Source of the DNA: Prevotella melaninogenica
Lineage (GTDB): Bacteria; Bacteroidota; Bacteroidia; Bacteroidales; Bacteroidaceae
Length of the DNA: 64,000 nucleotides
NCBI RefSeq assembly: GCF_018127925.1
Contig: NZ_CP072347.1
Location: 250,501-314,500, forward strand
Direction of reading: 5' to 3'
Positions 8,801 through 17,390 of the stretch are shown piece by piece. A program made the translations under genes and the position numbers. The notes beneath the pieces were generated by a model. That model saw nothing but the letters and a program-made list of their open reading frames with translations. It did no database searches and was not told where the DNA came from. Within the stretch, counting starts at the first letter, position 1. Each line of letters starts with the position of its first letter.

Positions 8801-9059
8801 GATCAGAGAAGTCGGTAGATGGACTGCCATAATGCTGCCCATGTAAGGTGCCTTCATCATTGACAAAGACATGAAGATCAGTACCTTTTTGACGCTTGTC
8901 ATTAACAATGTAATAAACTCCCGGTTTGAGTTTCTGATTCTCTCCATCAGCAGTTGGCGCCGCAGAGAGCATCGAAGCTTTCGCAACACTTGGCACAGCA
9001 GCGGTCAAAGCCAGTGCTGCCATGAGTGTCTTCTTGCGTAAAAATCTTTCGAATAACAT
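5868..9059 (-). CDS. Secreted M60-family (enhancin-like) metallopeptidase with T9SS-like tail
   Basis: This is a 1063-residue gluzincin, the last gene of the first SusC/SusD cluster. A signal peptide (cleavage near AKA-S, residue 28) is followed by an N-terminal beta-rich region (about 35-210) reminiscent of ricin-type carbohydrate-binding modules, a second similar stretch (about 210-350), and the M60 domain. The zinc motif is HEFGH at 686-690 with a further Glu at 703, fitting the family pattern HExGHx(8-28)E. The last 55 residues (VDVYSIYGVLVRS...LPNGVYVVGGKKVVVGK) look like a type A T9SS sorting domain. Characterised M60 enzymes cleave mucin-type O-glycoproteins at glycosylated Ser/Thr, so a host-glycoprotein substrate is likely but inferred. 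It is separated by 214 bp from the upstream BACON lipoprotein gene, so it may have its own promoter. Confidence 0.9.
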   Translation of the reverse strand: MLFERFLRKKTLMAALALTAAVPSVAKASMLSAAPTADGENQKLKPGVYYIVNDKRQKGTDLHVFVNDEGTLHGQHYGSPSTDFSDLFLLRAKDGRYTIQSLKNAKYVQSVGQNNEVYKTANDAYKFRIIYQTESSGTGKSYFNIYNSNAEDWCWHIDAQKHIVRWKPLMDNGIRAVGPSEFRFDPVTTLTNEQVLARLAQLTKVVDPTKDLTKYYQIVSDTYGRSMREDFIVGELSTSGFNSSDYSYYWKLERLANGRYVFQNAVTGKYIVPQNGQTSRSYTTAEGKGTGFDLQRNTDDPYGLAFEMVDANNVGIHCAESQGYHPVGWYTHNEANKWVFKEATLNPAKLKEQQEAYKARVDLTKNVDVYAEKVAKYFTNSAATEVTAATKAMTDEALKGQMTTEGVPQGLQEVVLKIKNQSWTVYPSGRNWEKLFRIADYKVYSENNYGAWARSMGIGYDYGSMTNPTGITAQDGEDLFIFLGDDIPQNATVQIELVPLGTRSAGKYYNLKKGLNIILNQGENNVFVNYIGRTFNNGKYLRDYKPMNIHIEGGKVNGYFDLTKGNTNEDWQKMQSDGLVWAKAFNMKGELVVMNMPGADCKRYTPVHMKELVEIWNSIVQREDDLMGFRASKKDKCNNVLNATAVDHGYMYATTGGTYYNYNTLGDVLNYDKMKWGNGTLWGPAHEFGHNHQQLFNTAGMTEISVNMYSNMVMFTSGRVTSRSENCSYTDVDGKKYDGVCESAVSTYADRFANKKKWFEYGTWGTTQMYYKLYMMFHSTGLDNQFWNKCLDYLRTHRLEGQGTANCQGQNDYLLFAKACSYAAQQDLSSFFEAWGHFYDVNGSVIGDYSNTTMYTTRAQWMEAKKFMQKYPKGPANNMIFIDDHIRRTPATYPGHAAGEMREDFNGAVRVGRMGDFGSWDQFCPDSLGQGYAIIKTQSDANGKRTYTMEAKNSHVVGFKIYNSKGQLIYFANTKTFTIPKKVMEDANNDIKVKVCGSDGSEVDPGTVPTGIKTFSAQANGGKVDVYSIYGVLVRSKVNAETALEGLPNGVYVVGGKKVVVGK

Positions 9060-9184
9060 AGATGTATTTAATAAGTAGTTGTTTTTTAGGTTTCTCTTCG
9101 GTAAGTATCAAGTTTGCTTTCATCCCTTTTTAGGACAGTGCGGAGGCTACGCACCCGTGGTGTTCACGTCCCGCACCTTTCGTG

Positions 9185-9192
9185 CGAAGGTA
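9185..9192 (-). promoter_or_regulatory. Weak -7-like box upstream of the M60 gene
   Basis: TACCTTCG on the minus strand differs by one base from TAnnTTTG and lies about 126 bp before the M60 start. No TTTG is found at the expected -33 distance. It may provide separate expression of the peptidase within the cluster. Confidence 0.3.
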
Positions 9193-9273
9193 TAGCACAT
9201 CACCTGAATAGTATATTAACGAAGACAACCCACTGGCATAGGGGTACTATGCCAGTAGGTTGAGATATTGGGA

Positions 9274-11079
9274 TTAAAGACCTAACTGCTCTCTCTTCCA
9301 AGCCTCATCGTGGTAAACGTAGAGGTGGAGTTCAGCGAGATACCAGTATGAAGAACCGCCACCATTGTTGATGTTCGTACCGTTCTTGCGCTGTGTAGGC
9401 TCGAAGCGGATATGTGTGACAGTTACGCCATTTGTCTTAGTATATGAGAGCGGCTCGCTCACTGCATTTGCAGAACGGAAGTTCGTCTGTGTCAATGGTC
9501 TTGTAGTAGCAGTGATGACGTCAGAAGAAGCATAGATATTTGCCTTCTTAGGGTTACGGTCATTGCTTGTCACCTTATTCTCATCGAATGCAAGGTAGAA
9601 CGTACCATTGATACCCTCATTCAGTGTAATGTCAATGTGTGGACGTGGATCGCTTGTACTACCGTTACTCTTTGTCTGGAAGTAAGTTGTCTTGTTACCA
9701 TCAACCGCAGAGCCAATCTCATGACCAGGCTGCATTGAGTTAGAAGAAACCATAGCTGCAGTAAGAGGAATCTCAACAGACTCTGACCACTCATTAGCCT
9801 GAGCAGTAGCTGTTGCTGGAGCATCTGTGTTCTTACCTCTGAGACCCTGAGTTGTTACGGTGATAGTATAGTTGCCTGCAAAGTTGAATACATCATTGAG
9901 AACACAAGATGTCTCAGTTGCAGCAACCTCCTTCACTGACTCAGGAACACCAGGCATATTGCTCTTCGCTCTAACAATAACCTTCTCATAGTTCACCTCA
10001 TCTGGGGCCTTCCAAGATACATTGAACTGACCCTTACCAGGTGTTACGTTCAGTTCGCTCACACCAGTAGGAACAATATCCTGGAAAGCCTGCTGTGTCA
10101 CGTGGATAGTGAATGGCTGTGCGCTTCCGTTAGAAGGCTTGCAAACCACATCACATGAACGAGGACTGTCTGTTGTATTAAGCGTTGTTGTAAAGACAAC
10201 TTCAGAGCCTGCAATAAACTTCTTAGTAGTTGACAACCAATCTTTAGCATTGTCTGGAATAATAACTTCATAGTTACCATCAACAGCTGTACGCTGGAAT
10301 GGCACACGATAAGTACGGCCGAGGTCTATCATCTCAACAGAAGCCTGCTTAGTCTCTACTGGATAGATAGGACGAACCTTATAACCCTTTGCAGCCTGCT
10401 CAATAACATACTCAATAGAAGCATCCCAGTTATCAGAACTCTTCAGACGTACTGTACAATAGCGTTTCTCTGAAGTTGTGTTTGGATCCATATCGAAATG
10501 GAGCTTAACAATACCATTCTCTTTCACTGTCTTGCTTGCATCCAAACGAACGAAAGACACTGTATCAGGAACAATTATATGGTCGAGATTGAGGTTGGTT
10601 TCAACAGGAACGTCGATACTTGTCACCTTACTCTCGAGGAGAGAATAGAAAGTACCCTCACGATTGAAGAATGGATTCTGCTCAGGAATACGGAGTACAC
10701 TCTCAAAGCCCATCTGTGACACCTTAATTTCATAAGACGCACGCTCGCCATGAGAGATAGTAACCTTAGCCTCACGAGCCTTGAAACCATCGTAAGCTGG
10801 TGCCTTAACCGTCACACCCTTACCATCGGCATTCTTGGTAACAGTAAGCCAATCAGCATTGCTCTCAGCCTTCCACTCATCGAGCGCAACATTCGTCTCG
10901 ACAGCAATCTGCTGCTCGCCACCCTCCTTATTGAATGCAATCATTCGCTGAGAAGAATGAGGAACCTCAAGTTCCTTACCAGTAAAATCTGTGTCATAGT
11001 CAGTTGCACATGATGCGAGACCTAATGTTCCCACAAACAGCACTGACAATATGAATAGGAAATTAATCTTCAGTTTCAT
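9274..11079 (-). CDS. BACON-domain surface lipoprotein with discoidin-like C-terminus
   Basis: This 601-residue lipoprotein has a signal peptide and a lipobox with acylated Cys24 (LASC-ATDYD). A BACON-type beta-sandwich (about 48-128; typical ADWLTVT motif and alternating strands) is followed by a second BACON-like stretch (about 235-335), a fibronectin-III-like domain (about 340-430) and a C-terminal F5/8-type (discoidin-like) module (about 440-590). Such proteins sit on the outer surface in SusC/SusD clusters and bind glycans or glycoproteins; no catalytic residues are apparent. The gene follows the DUF1735/DUF4361-like gene by about 20 bp and is clearly in the same operon. A binding role for the substrate of the M60 peptidase is inferred from position. 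Confidence 0.82.
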   Translation of the reverse strand: MKLKINFLFILSVLFVGTLGLASCATDYDTDFTGKELEVPHSSQRMIAFNKEGGEQQIAVETNVALDEWKAESNADWLTVTKNADGKGVTVKAPAYDGFKAREAKVTISHGERASYEIKVSQMGFESVLRIPEQNPFFNREGTFYSLLESKVTSIDVPVETNLNLDHIIVPDTVSFVRLDASKTVKENGIVKLHFDMDPNTTSEKRYCTVRLKSSDNWDASIEYVIEQAAKGYKVRPIYPVETKQASVEMIDLGRTYRVPFQRTAVDGNYEVIIPDNAKDWLSTTKKFIAGSEVVFTTTLNTTDSPRSCDVVCKPSNGSAQPFTIHVTQQAFQDIVPTGVSELNVTPGKGQFNVSWKAPDEVNYEKVIVRAKSNMPGVPESVKEVAATETSCVLNDVFNFAGNYTITVTTQGLRGKNTDAPATATAQANEWSESVEIPLTAAMVSSNSMQPGHEIGSAVDGNKTTYFQTKSNGSTSDPRPHIDITLNEGINGTFYLAFDENKVTSNDRNPKKANIYASSDVITATTRPLTQTNFRSANAVSEPLSYTKTNGVTVTHIRFEPTQRKNGTNINNGGGSSYWYLAELHLYVYHDEAWKREQLGL

Positions 11080-11099
11080 TATTCGTAATTGTTTATACG

Positions 11100-12158
11100 T
11101 TAAAGTTTATCTGCTCTTGGATTATACTGATAGCGCAGCTTAGACAACACTTCCTTCCATGGACCAGCCTTCCATGTACCATCGTTCTGCTTAGCATTCT
11201 TCATCACGCGGTAACGATAGTGGAGGCGGAACTCCTTGAAATAGGTTGGATTGGTTGATGCACTACCACCTAACTCATTGAGCAAGAATGTATTGTTATA
11301 CTCACCAACTGGAGTAAGCATCTCTACCTCGAGAGAATCCTGTTTGTAAGGCTTCAGCGTTACGTTGTAAGCTGATGGATTAGTAACAGTCTTTGAGCCG
11401 ATAGTAGCAACGATACTCTTGACATTGATGTCATGGAGTGCCTTCTCGTAGTTATCCCACTTCTCATCACCAGCAAGGAAACGAACAGCGTTAGCCGCGA
11501 TAGGGAATGCACGAACAGTATTGGTTGGACGAGTAGTTGACTTTGTCTCAAGGTTAGTAACCTGTGAAGATACCAACTGATAGTTCCAGCCCTCAGCAGT
11601 AGAACCGTAAGCATTCTTCCATGTCACCTTAATCAAGACATGATCCAACTTAACACCTAACTTATTATTGTCAGTTGCGAGTGCACTTGCATCGTGGCTA
11701 ACAATCTTGTAGTTGAGGAAGTAAGTACTGTCTGGTGACAAGGTACCGAGGTTCTTCAACTTGATATCAAAGAGGCACTTGTTTGAACCTGATGGGATAG
11801 TACCCGCCATAGCAGGGTCCTCATAGCAGTTCTGTGGCAGAAGACGCGCAAACTTTGTGCTGTCAATATCGAAGTTAGATTTGTTATAAGCATTGAAGAG
11901 TGAGTCATCATGAGCAATCGTCACGTGATAGTCACGGTCAGCCAACTGCGAACCACTCAGATTTGCTACCAACTGTACAGAAGCCGTACCGTTCTCCACG
12001 GCAGAAAGTTCTACCGTGGTGCGGTCGTAGATACGGTTGGAACCTGCCATCAATCCTACCTTGTGAGGATAGAAGTTCTGCTCAAAGTCATAATTATTAC
12101 ATGATGACAATGCTACAGCAGCTAAGGCACATCCTAAAATATACTTGTATTTTTTCAT
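11100..12158 (-). CDS. DUF1735/DUF4361-like surface lipoprotein
   Basis: A 352-residue lipoprotein with its lipobox at Cys20 (ALSSC-NNYDF). Residues about 30-165 resemble the DUF1735 (BT_3987 N-terminal) beta-sandwich, with VELSAVENGTASVQLVANL and an AYNKSNFD segment. Residues about 185-340 resemble DUF4361, ending in a Tyr/Arg-rich region (FRLHYRYRV). Proteins of this build are usually the third gene after SusC and SusD and are thought to be surface glycan-binding proteins. It is 23 bp after the SusD gene and 20 bp before the BACON gene, so cotranscription is very likely. The DUF assignment comes from pattern memory, not a search. Confidence 0.7.
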   Translation of the reverse strand: MKKYKYILGCALAAVALSSCNNYDFEQNFYPHKVGLMAGSNRIYDRTTVELSAVENGTASVQLVANLSGSQLADRDYHVTIAHDDSLFNAYNKSNFDIDSTKFARLLPQNCYEDPAMAGTIPSGSNKCLFDIKLKNLGTLSPDSTYFLNYKIVSHDASALATDNNKLGVKLDHVLIKVTWKNAYGSTAEGWNYQLVSSQVTNLETKSTTRPTNTVRAFPIAANAVRFLAGDEKWDNYEKALHDINVKSIVATIGSKTVTNPSAYNVTLKPYKQDSLEVEMLTPVGEYNNTFLLNELGGSASTNPTYFKEFRLHYRYRVMKNAKQNDGTWKAGPWKEVLSKLRYQYNPRADKL

Positions 12159-12181
12159 AAATAGTTACAATATTAACGTTA

Positions 12182-14212
12182 TTAACGATCCCAACCTGGG
12201 TTCTGATCCATCTTAGGACTCTTCAACAACTCACGATGCATGAGTGGAAGGAATACCATACGTGGGAGAGCCTTACGGTCGCGGATATTCTGCTCGTTGA
12301 TGGTTACAAGGTTAAAGAATGGGCCATCATTGTTACCCTTCTTCTCGCTGTAAACATCAAGACCACGCCAATTAGAACTGTTGGCATCCTCTGTGAAGTA
12401 AGTACCCCAACGACGTGTGTCGAAGTAGCGATAACCCTCATTGAAGAGCTCAACCTGACGTTCGTTCTTGATAACCTCGTCGAAAGCATTCTCAGAGCTG
12501 AGTGTTGCAGCTTCAACACCTGGAAGACCAACACGATAACGAATCATATTGAAGTAACGTGCCATAGCAGCCTCATCACGAGTTACGGCAACATCAACAA
12601 GTCTACCATTTACATCCCATGTCTTCACAGTCTCTGAACCTTGAACATGGTTAGCTGCCTCACAGTACAGCAACAAGATTTCAGCATAACGGATGATTGG
12701 GAATGGCTTAGGAATAACAGAAGCACCATCCTTACCATGCCAAGAGTCATCTGGGTGGATGTACTTGAATGGCACGTAACCACTGATACAGTAGTCGTTA
12801 GGGTTGTTACCAGCCGCATTCTTACCAGCCTTAGAATCATCAATAGAGTACCAGAATGTCTGGTTGTTATAACTACCATCTGTGGTAGAGTTCATCTTCC
12901 AGATACGACCAGGGAAGCCGATACTTGCATAGAAACGAGCCGAACGATTTGTGTAAGCCAATGGTGTACCGTTTGCCATATCGCAATCACCGATAGACTT
13001 CTTCTGGTTCACGTGCTTGGTCAAGTCTGCCTCATAGAGTGGAGACTCTGCTGGCTTCTTACCATCCTTCATCAAGAAGCAGTCGATTACACGCTGTGGA
13101 ACTGACATACCACCCCATCCACCATAGTTCACTGGGAATGAGTGATGGGTATAGTTCATTACAGGACCTGAGTACTCGTCAGCCCAGATAAACTCTCTGT
13201 TTACCTTTGCTGTACCCTCACCATTGAACATATCAGCAAATGAGTGATATGGGTCGATACCACCAGCACCATCAGGGAACTTCGCTGTTGGAACAGATGC
13301 ATCAAGTGGATATGGATTATCCTTATCAGCATCAACAGTGTAGAGTGTATAGTAATTAAGGTCGATAACCTGCTTAGCAGCAGCTGCAGCAACAGCCCAA
13401 CGCTTTGCATCGTAAGTCTGGTTTACATAATACTTGCCATCGCTCTTACGCTTCCACTCACCAAAGCAACGCTTAGCATAAGTGCCGCCATTGAAGGTTG
13501 GTGAAGCCTGAATAAGACGAAGACGTGCGATAAGTGCGAGTGCTGTACCCCTTGTTGGACGACCGAAGTAAGCAGTAGACTGCTCGCTTGGACGCTTCAA
13601 ACCCGGTAGTGACTGTGCAAACTCATTACAGATATAGTCAATAGACTCATCCATTGTTGCACGCTCACGGTCATAGTAATCAGCCTTTTCACTGGTTGAG
13701 ATAACCTCATCATTCACAATCAGACAAGGACCCCAGTTCTGCAACAATACGTAGTAAGCATAACCACGGATGAAGTGAACCATTGCCTTATAGTCTGCCT
13801 TATCATTGTTAGACATATCACCAATCTTATCAACATTTGCCAACATACGGTTACAACGATTGATAATCTTATACATCTGGTACCAATAACCCCAGTTAGG
13901 AACGTTCTCTGCATTGACATTTCCTACTGTGAACTTTGCACCCCAGAACTCGTTAGTCTGCCAGCGTACACAAATCTCGTCTGACGCTGTCTCACCTGGA
14001 GTCCATGAGTTACCCCAGATGTTACCAGCTGATGGGAACATCGTTGGTGTAGCAAAGAGATAGCCATTTGCATTCTGGGCAGAGTGGAAGACAGAGTCCT
14101 CCTTGAAGATAGCATTAAAGTTGTCGTCCTGATCCAAGAAGTTACATGATGTGAATGTCATGCCTGAGAACAGAGCTGCAACCGCGCCCAAAGCTAAAAT
14201 ATGTTTTTTCAT
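12182..14212 (-). CDS. SusD/RagB-family nutrient-binding lipoprotein
   Basis: This is a 676-residue outer-membrane lipoprotein with acylated Cys23 (TFTSC-NFLDQ). It has the SusD architecture: an N-terminal helical TPR-like region beginning NFLDQDDN, a central loop-rich insertion, and the conserved SusD C-terminal segment IKNERQVELFNEGYRYFDTRRW followed by the typical ending KMDQNPGWDR. It forms the lid of a SusC/SusD pair that delivers glycans or peptides to the TonB-dependent channel. It directly follows the SusC gene (29-bp gap). The size, above the usual 500-600, reflects longer loops. The substrate cannot be read from sequence; the M60 gene in the cluster suggests glycoprotein fragments. 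Confidence 0.93.
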   Translation of the reverse strand: MKKHILALGAVAALFSGMTFTSCNFLDQDDNFNAIFKEDSVFHSAQNANGYLFATPTMFPSAGNIWGNSWTPGETASDEICVRWQTNEFWGAKFTVGNVNAENVPNWGYWYQMYKIINRCNRMLANVDKIGDMSNNDKADYKAMVHFIRGYAYYVLLQNWGPCLIVNDEVISTSEKADYYDRERATMDESIDYICNEFAQSLPGLKRPSEQSTAYFGRPTRGTALALIARLRLIQASPTFNGGTYAKRCFGEWKRKSDGKYYVNQTYDAKRWAVAAAAAKQVIDLNYYTLYTVDADKDNPYPLDASVPTAKFPDGAGGIDPYHSFADMFNGEGTAKVNREFIWADEYSGPVMNYTHHSFPVNYGGWGGMSVPQRVIDCFLMKDGKKPAESPLYEADLTKHVNQKKSIGDCDMANGTPLAYTNRSARFYASIGFPGRIWKMNSTTDGSYNNQTFWYSIDDSKAGKNAAGNNPNDYCISGYVPFKYIHPDDSWHGKDGASVIPKPFPIIRYAEILLLYCEAANHVQGSETVKTWDVNGRLVDVAVTRDEAAMARYFNMIRYRVGLPGVEAATLSSENAFDEVIKNERQVELFNEGYRYFDTRRWGTYFTEDANSSNWRGLDVYSEKKGNNDGPFFNLVTINEQNIRDRKALPRMVFLPLMHRELLKSPKMDQNPGWDR

Positions 14213-14241
14213 TATTACAATCTTAATTAAGAGGTGAAACC

Positions 14242-17200
14242 TTAGAATCTAAAGTACATCTGCAATGAATAGGTGGTTGGGATTGGATAAGCCGCACCAT
14301 TATACCAAGCCTGCTCTGGATCGAAGTACTTTGCGCTGTCGATAGTGAAGAGGTTGTTGATAACGAAGTCACACTCTAATGCACTAAGACCAGCTGCACG
14401 CAGCCACTTACGATGACGGAAGACGTAACGGAAGTTCAACTCCTGGAAACGGAGGAATGAACCATTCTGCTTCCAGAAGGTAGAAAGCTGTGAGTTGTTG
14501 GTATTTGAACCGTAAGAGAGACGTGGGAACATTGCGTTAGGATTCTCTGTTGATGGGTCACCAGAGTACCATGATGGAATCCAACGATTCTTTGGATTGT
14601 TTACCATCTTCAACACATTACCCATCTCACCATTGTAGAATGGAATCCAACCTGCATCGTGACCCATACCTACACGGTAGTAGTTAACACCTGTATTACC
14701 CTTGAAGAGCAAACTTACAGTGAAGTCCTTATAGTTGAACTCACCACCAAGACCGAACATTACACGAGGAACGTTGTTACCGTAAGACAATGGCACGCGG
14801 TCGTCCTTATTGATGACACCATCACCATTCACGTCACGATACTTGATATCACCGGGACGAACAACACCGAAGGCTGCTGTCTGGTCTGCGCTCTGACGAA
14901 TATCAGCCTCATCCTTGAAGAGACCCTCAGAGATGTATCCACGCAATACGCCGTAAGGCATACCTGTCACGCTCTGATAATCGTAAGCAAGCTTGTTCTC
15001 CTCGAAGTAGTCAACAATATTCTGTGACCATGTATAGTTGGCACGAACAGTAAAGTTCATATCCTTGTTAATCTTGTGGAAATAAGAGATGTTACCATCT
15101 GAACCAAATGAGTGCATACGACCCACGTTTGACTTAGGATAAGTAACCATACCAGCAAACTCTGGCAATGTAACACGGTCTTGGAAGATGTGGTCACGTG
15201 TATCACGGAACACATCAATAGTCAATTTGATAGCATCGTTGAAGAAGTTAGCATCGATACCGACGTTCAACTTCTTAGCAACCTCCCACTTCAAGTTGTC
15301 AGCACCCTGCTGCTTCTCAACAATACCCTGACCGGTATAACCCCATGTGGTACCAGCGTGGTTGTTGATAATTGTCAAGTATGGGAAACGAGAATCCTTA
15401 TCTGCAATCTGGTCGTTACCTGCAAGACCGTAAGAACCACGAATCTTGAAGAAGTTTACGAATGGAAGATGCTTCTGTACCCACTTGTATGAAGTTGGAG
15501 CCCAACCCACAGCGATTGATGGGAAGAAACCGAAACGCTCACCCTTAGGGAAGATGTCTGAACCAGTGTAACCGAAGTTAGCATCTACAAAGTAAGTTGA
15601 GTTATAACCCCATGACAAACGACCAGATACGTTCTGACGACGCTTAGGAATAGCTGCGATACCGAGGGCATCACCATTGCCCCATTTAGAACCCTTTGTA
15701 TCTTCCATATAATAGAAGAGGAGAGCACCGAGGTTGTGAGCACCGATACTTGTGTTATAGTCTAACTTAGCCTCCATGTAGTACTTTCTCCAAGATTCAT
15801 TGTTTGAAGAGTACGACATATCTTGCTGCTTAGAACGCAGTGTCTTGATAAGGTCACCTGTAGCGGTACGACCTGTAGCGCGATAGTAGTCTGGCTTAAC
15901 GAAACGACGCTCGCTGAAACCTGATGTGCGGTCATTAACAGCCTGAACAGAACCCACGAGTCCCTTGAGAATACCACCGAAGCGGTGTGTGAACTTCAAG
16001 GTAATCATGTTACGAGTGTTATCAGCTGAGTTGTAACCCTGATAGTTAAGCGCTGCAAATGGAGAGATAAGGTCGTTCTGACCATAAGTTGGCAATGTTC
16101 CGTCAGCATAGGTAACAGGGAACATCAATGGATTCAGCTGGAGTACATCCTCCCACACTTGGTTGGTATTCTTACCACCCGGAGTTGTGTAGTTAGTGAT
16201 GCTACCATCAACACCAAAGTAAAGCTCAGAACGCTTTGTAAGGTTCATGTTGATGTTTGCACGATAAGTCAACTGGTCGTAAGACAATGGACGGTGGAAC
16301 TGGTTCTCCTTCTGCTTATAGGCAGCACCTTCGTGACGATAACCTACAGAAACGAAGTACTGTGCAACATCACCACCACCACGCGCACTGGCATAGTAGT
16401 TCTCCTGCAAAGAGGCCTTCTTCATAATCTGGTCTATCCAGTTTACGTTAGGATAAAGCTCTGGGTCAAGATTGTTCTTGATGATATCCAACTGAATTGG
16501 TGTATAGAGGTCGGCTTCTCCTGACATTGCACGTGCCTCATTAGCAAGTCTTGCATAGTCGTAAGATGAGAGATACTCAGGCAGACGCTTGATCTGTGAC
16601 AACTTCACTGTCGCACGAGCTGTAACCTGAATCTTCTCCTTAGAACCGCGCTTGGTAGTAACCAATACAACACCGTTAGCACCACGCACACCGTAAACAG
16701 CTGTTGCGGCAGCATCCTTTAATACAGAAATGCTCTCAACGTCGTCTACATCAATATCGCTGAGGCGACCCTCAATACCATCGATGAGGACCAATGCACC
16801 AGCTCCAGCACCGAAGGTTGATACACCACGCACCCAGAAGTTTGAAAGGTTCTGTCCCGGCTCACCAGAAATCTGCATGGTGATAACACCCGGCATACGA
16901 CCACCAATCATGTTCACAAGTGAAGTACCCGGGGTACGCAACTCATCCATATTAATAGTAGACACAGCACCTACCACCGATACCTTTTTCTGAGAAACAA
17001 GACCTGTCACGACAACCTCGTCGATGGCATTTGTCTTGGCTACCTTGAACTTAACTGAAAGGGAAGGCTCGTCCTTAAGAATGGTGCGCTGTACGGTCTC
17101 CATACCGACGTACTCGAACAAGAGCGTAGCACCCGGCTTAACCTTAATCTCGAACTTACCATCAAGGTCGGAAACAGTTCCTACACCCGGCTCGTTCTTA

Positions 17201-17358
17201 ACACGAACGGTAGCACCAATACATGGCTCACCTGTATCATCGAGGATGACACCCGCTACCGAGAACTGCTTTGCAGTACCATTATCTTGTGAATAGGCGT
17301 AGCCTGCATGAGTCAGCAGAGCTACCATAAGACACAAGACATATAAAGTTCTTCTCAT
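14242..17358 (-). CDS. SusC/RagA-family TonB-dependent outer-membrane transporter
   Basis: This is a 1038-residue SusC-type porin. After the signal peptide (to about residue 23) comes a carboxypeptidase-regulatory-like domain (FSVAGVILDDTGEPCIGATV, about 32-110), a TonB-box-like region (IDEVVVTG), the plug domain with the SusC signature VESISVLKDAAATAVYG, and a long beta-barrel ending in an aromatic residue (LQMYFRF). It imports the ligand held by the following SusD protein using TonB energy. It is the second gene of the operon, 32 bp after the IPT/NHL lipoprotein gene. No sigma/anti-sigma or hybrid two-component regulator is in the neighbourhood. Confidence 0.95.
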   Translation of the reverse strand: MRRTLYVLCLMVALLTHAGYAYSQDNGTAKQFSVAGVILDDTGEPCIGATVRVKNEPGVGTVSDLDGKFEIKVKPGATLLFEYVGMETVQRTILKDEPSLSVKFKVAKTNAIDEVVVTGLVSQKKVSVVGAVSTINMDELRTPGTSLVNMIGGRMPGVITMQISGEPGQNLSNFWVRGVSTFGAGAGALVLIDGIEGRLSDIDVDDVESISVLKDAAATAVYGVRGANGVVLVTTKRGSKEKIQVTARATVKLSQIKRLPEYLSSYDYARLANEARAMSGEADLYTPIQLDIIKNNLDPELYPNVNWIDQIMKKASLQENYYASARGGGDVAQYFVSVGYRHEGAAYKQKENQFHRPLSYDQLTYRANINMNLTKRSELYFGVDGSITNYTTPGGKNTNQVWEDVLQLNPLMFPVTYADGTLPTYGQNDLISPFAALNYQGYNSADNTRNMITLKFTHRFGGILKGLVGSVQAVNDRTSGFSERRFVKPDYYRATGRTATGDLIKTLRSKQQDMSYSSNNESWRKYYMEAKLDYNTSIGAHNLGALLFYYMEDTKGSKWGNGDALGIAAIPKRRQNVSGRLSWGYNSTYFVDANFGYTGSDIFPKGERFGFFPSIAVGWAPTSYKWVQKHLPFVNFFKIRGSYGLAGNDQIADKDSRFPYLTIINNHAGTTWGYTGQGIVEKQQGADNLKWEVAKKLNVGIDANFFNDAIKLTIDVFRDTRDHIFQDRVTLPEFAGMVTYPKSNVGRMHSFGSDGNISYFHKINKDMNFTVRANYTWSQNIVDYFEENKLAYDYQSVTGMPYGVLRGYISEGLFKDEADIRQSADQTAAFGVVRPGDIKYRDVNGDGVINKDDRVPLSYGNNVPRVMFGLGGEFNYKDFTVSLLFKGNTGVNYYRVGMGHDAGWIPFYNGEMGNVLKMVNNPKNRWIPSWYSGDPSTENPNAMFPRLSYGSNTNNSQLSTFWKQNGSFLRFQELNFRYVFRHRKWLRAAGLSALECDFVINNLFTIDSAKYFDPEQAWYNGAAYPIPTTYSLQMYFRF

Positions 17359-17390
17359 AGATCTATGTTTGTAGTATTATTAGGCAATAG

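Noticed and set aside
9621-10307. Antisense and other-frame Leu-rich frames in the first SusC/SusD cluster
   Set aside because: They mirror codon bias of the real genes and show no independent features.
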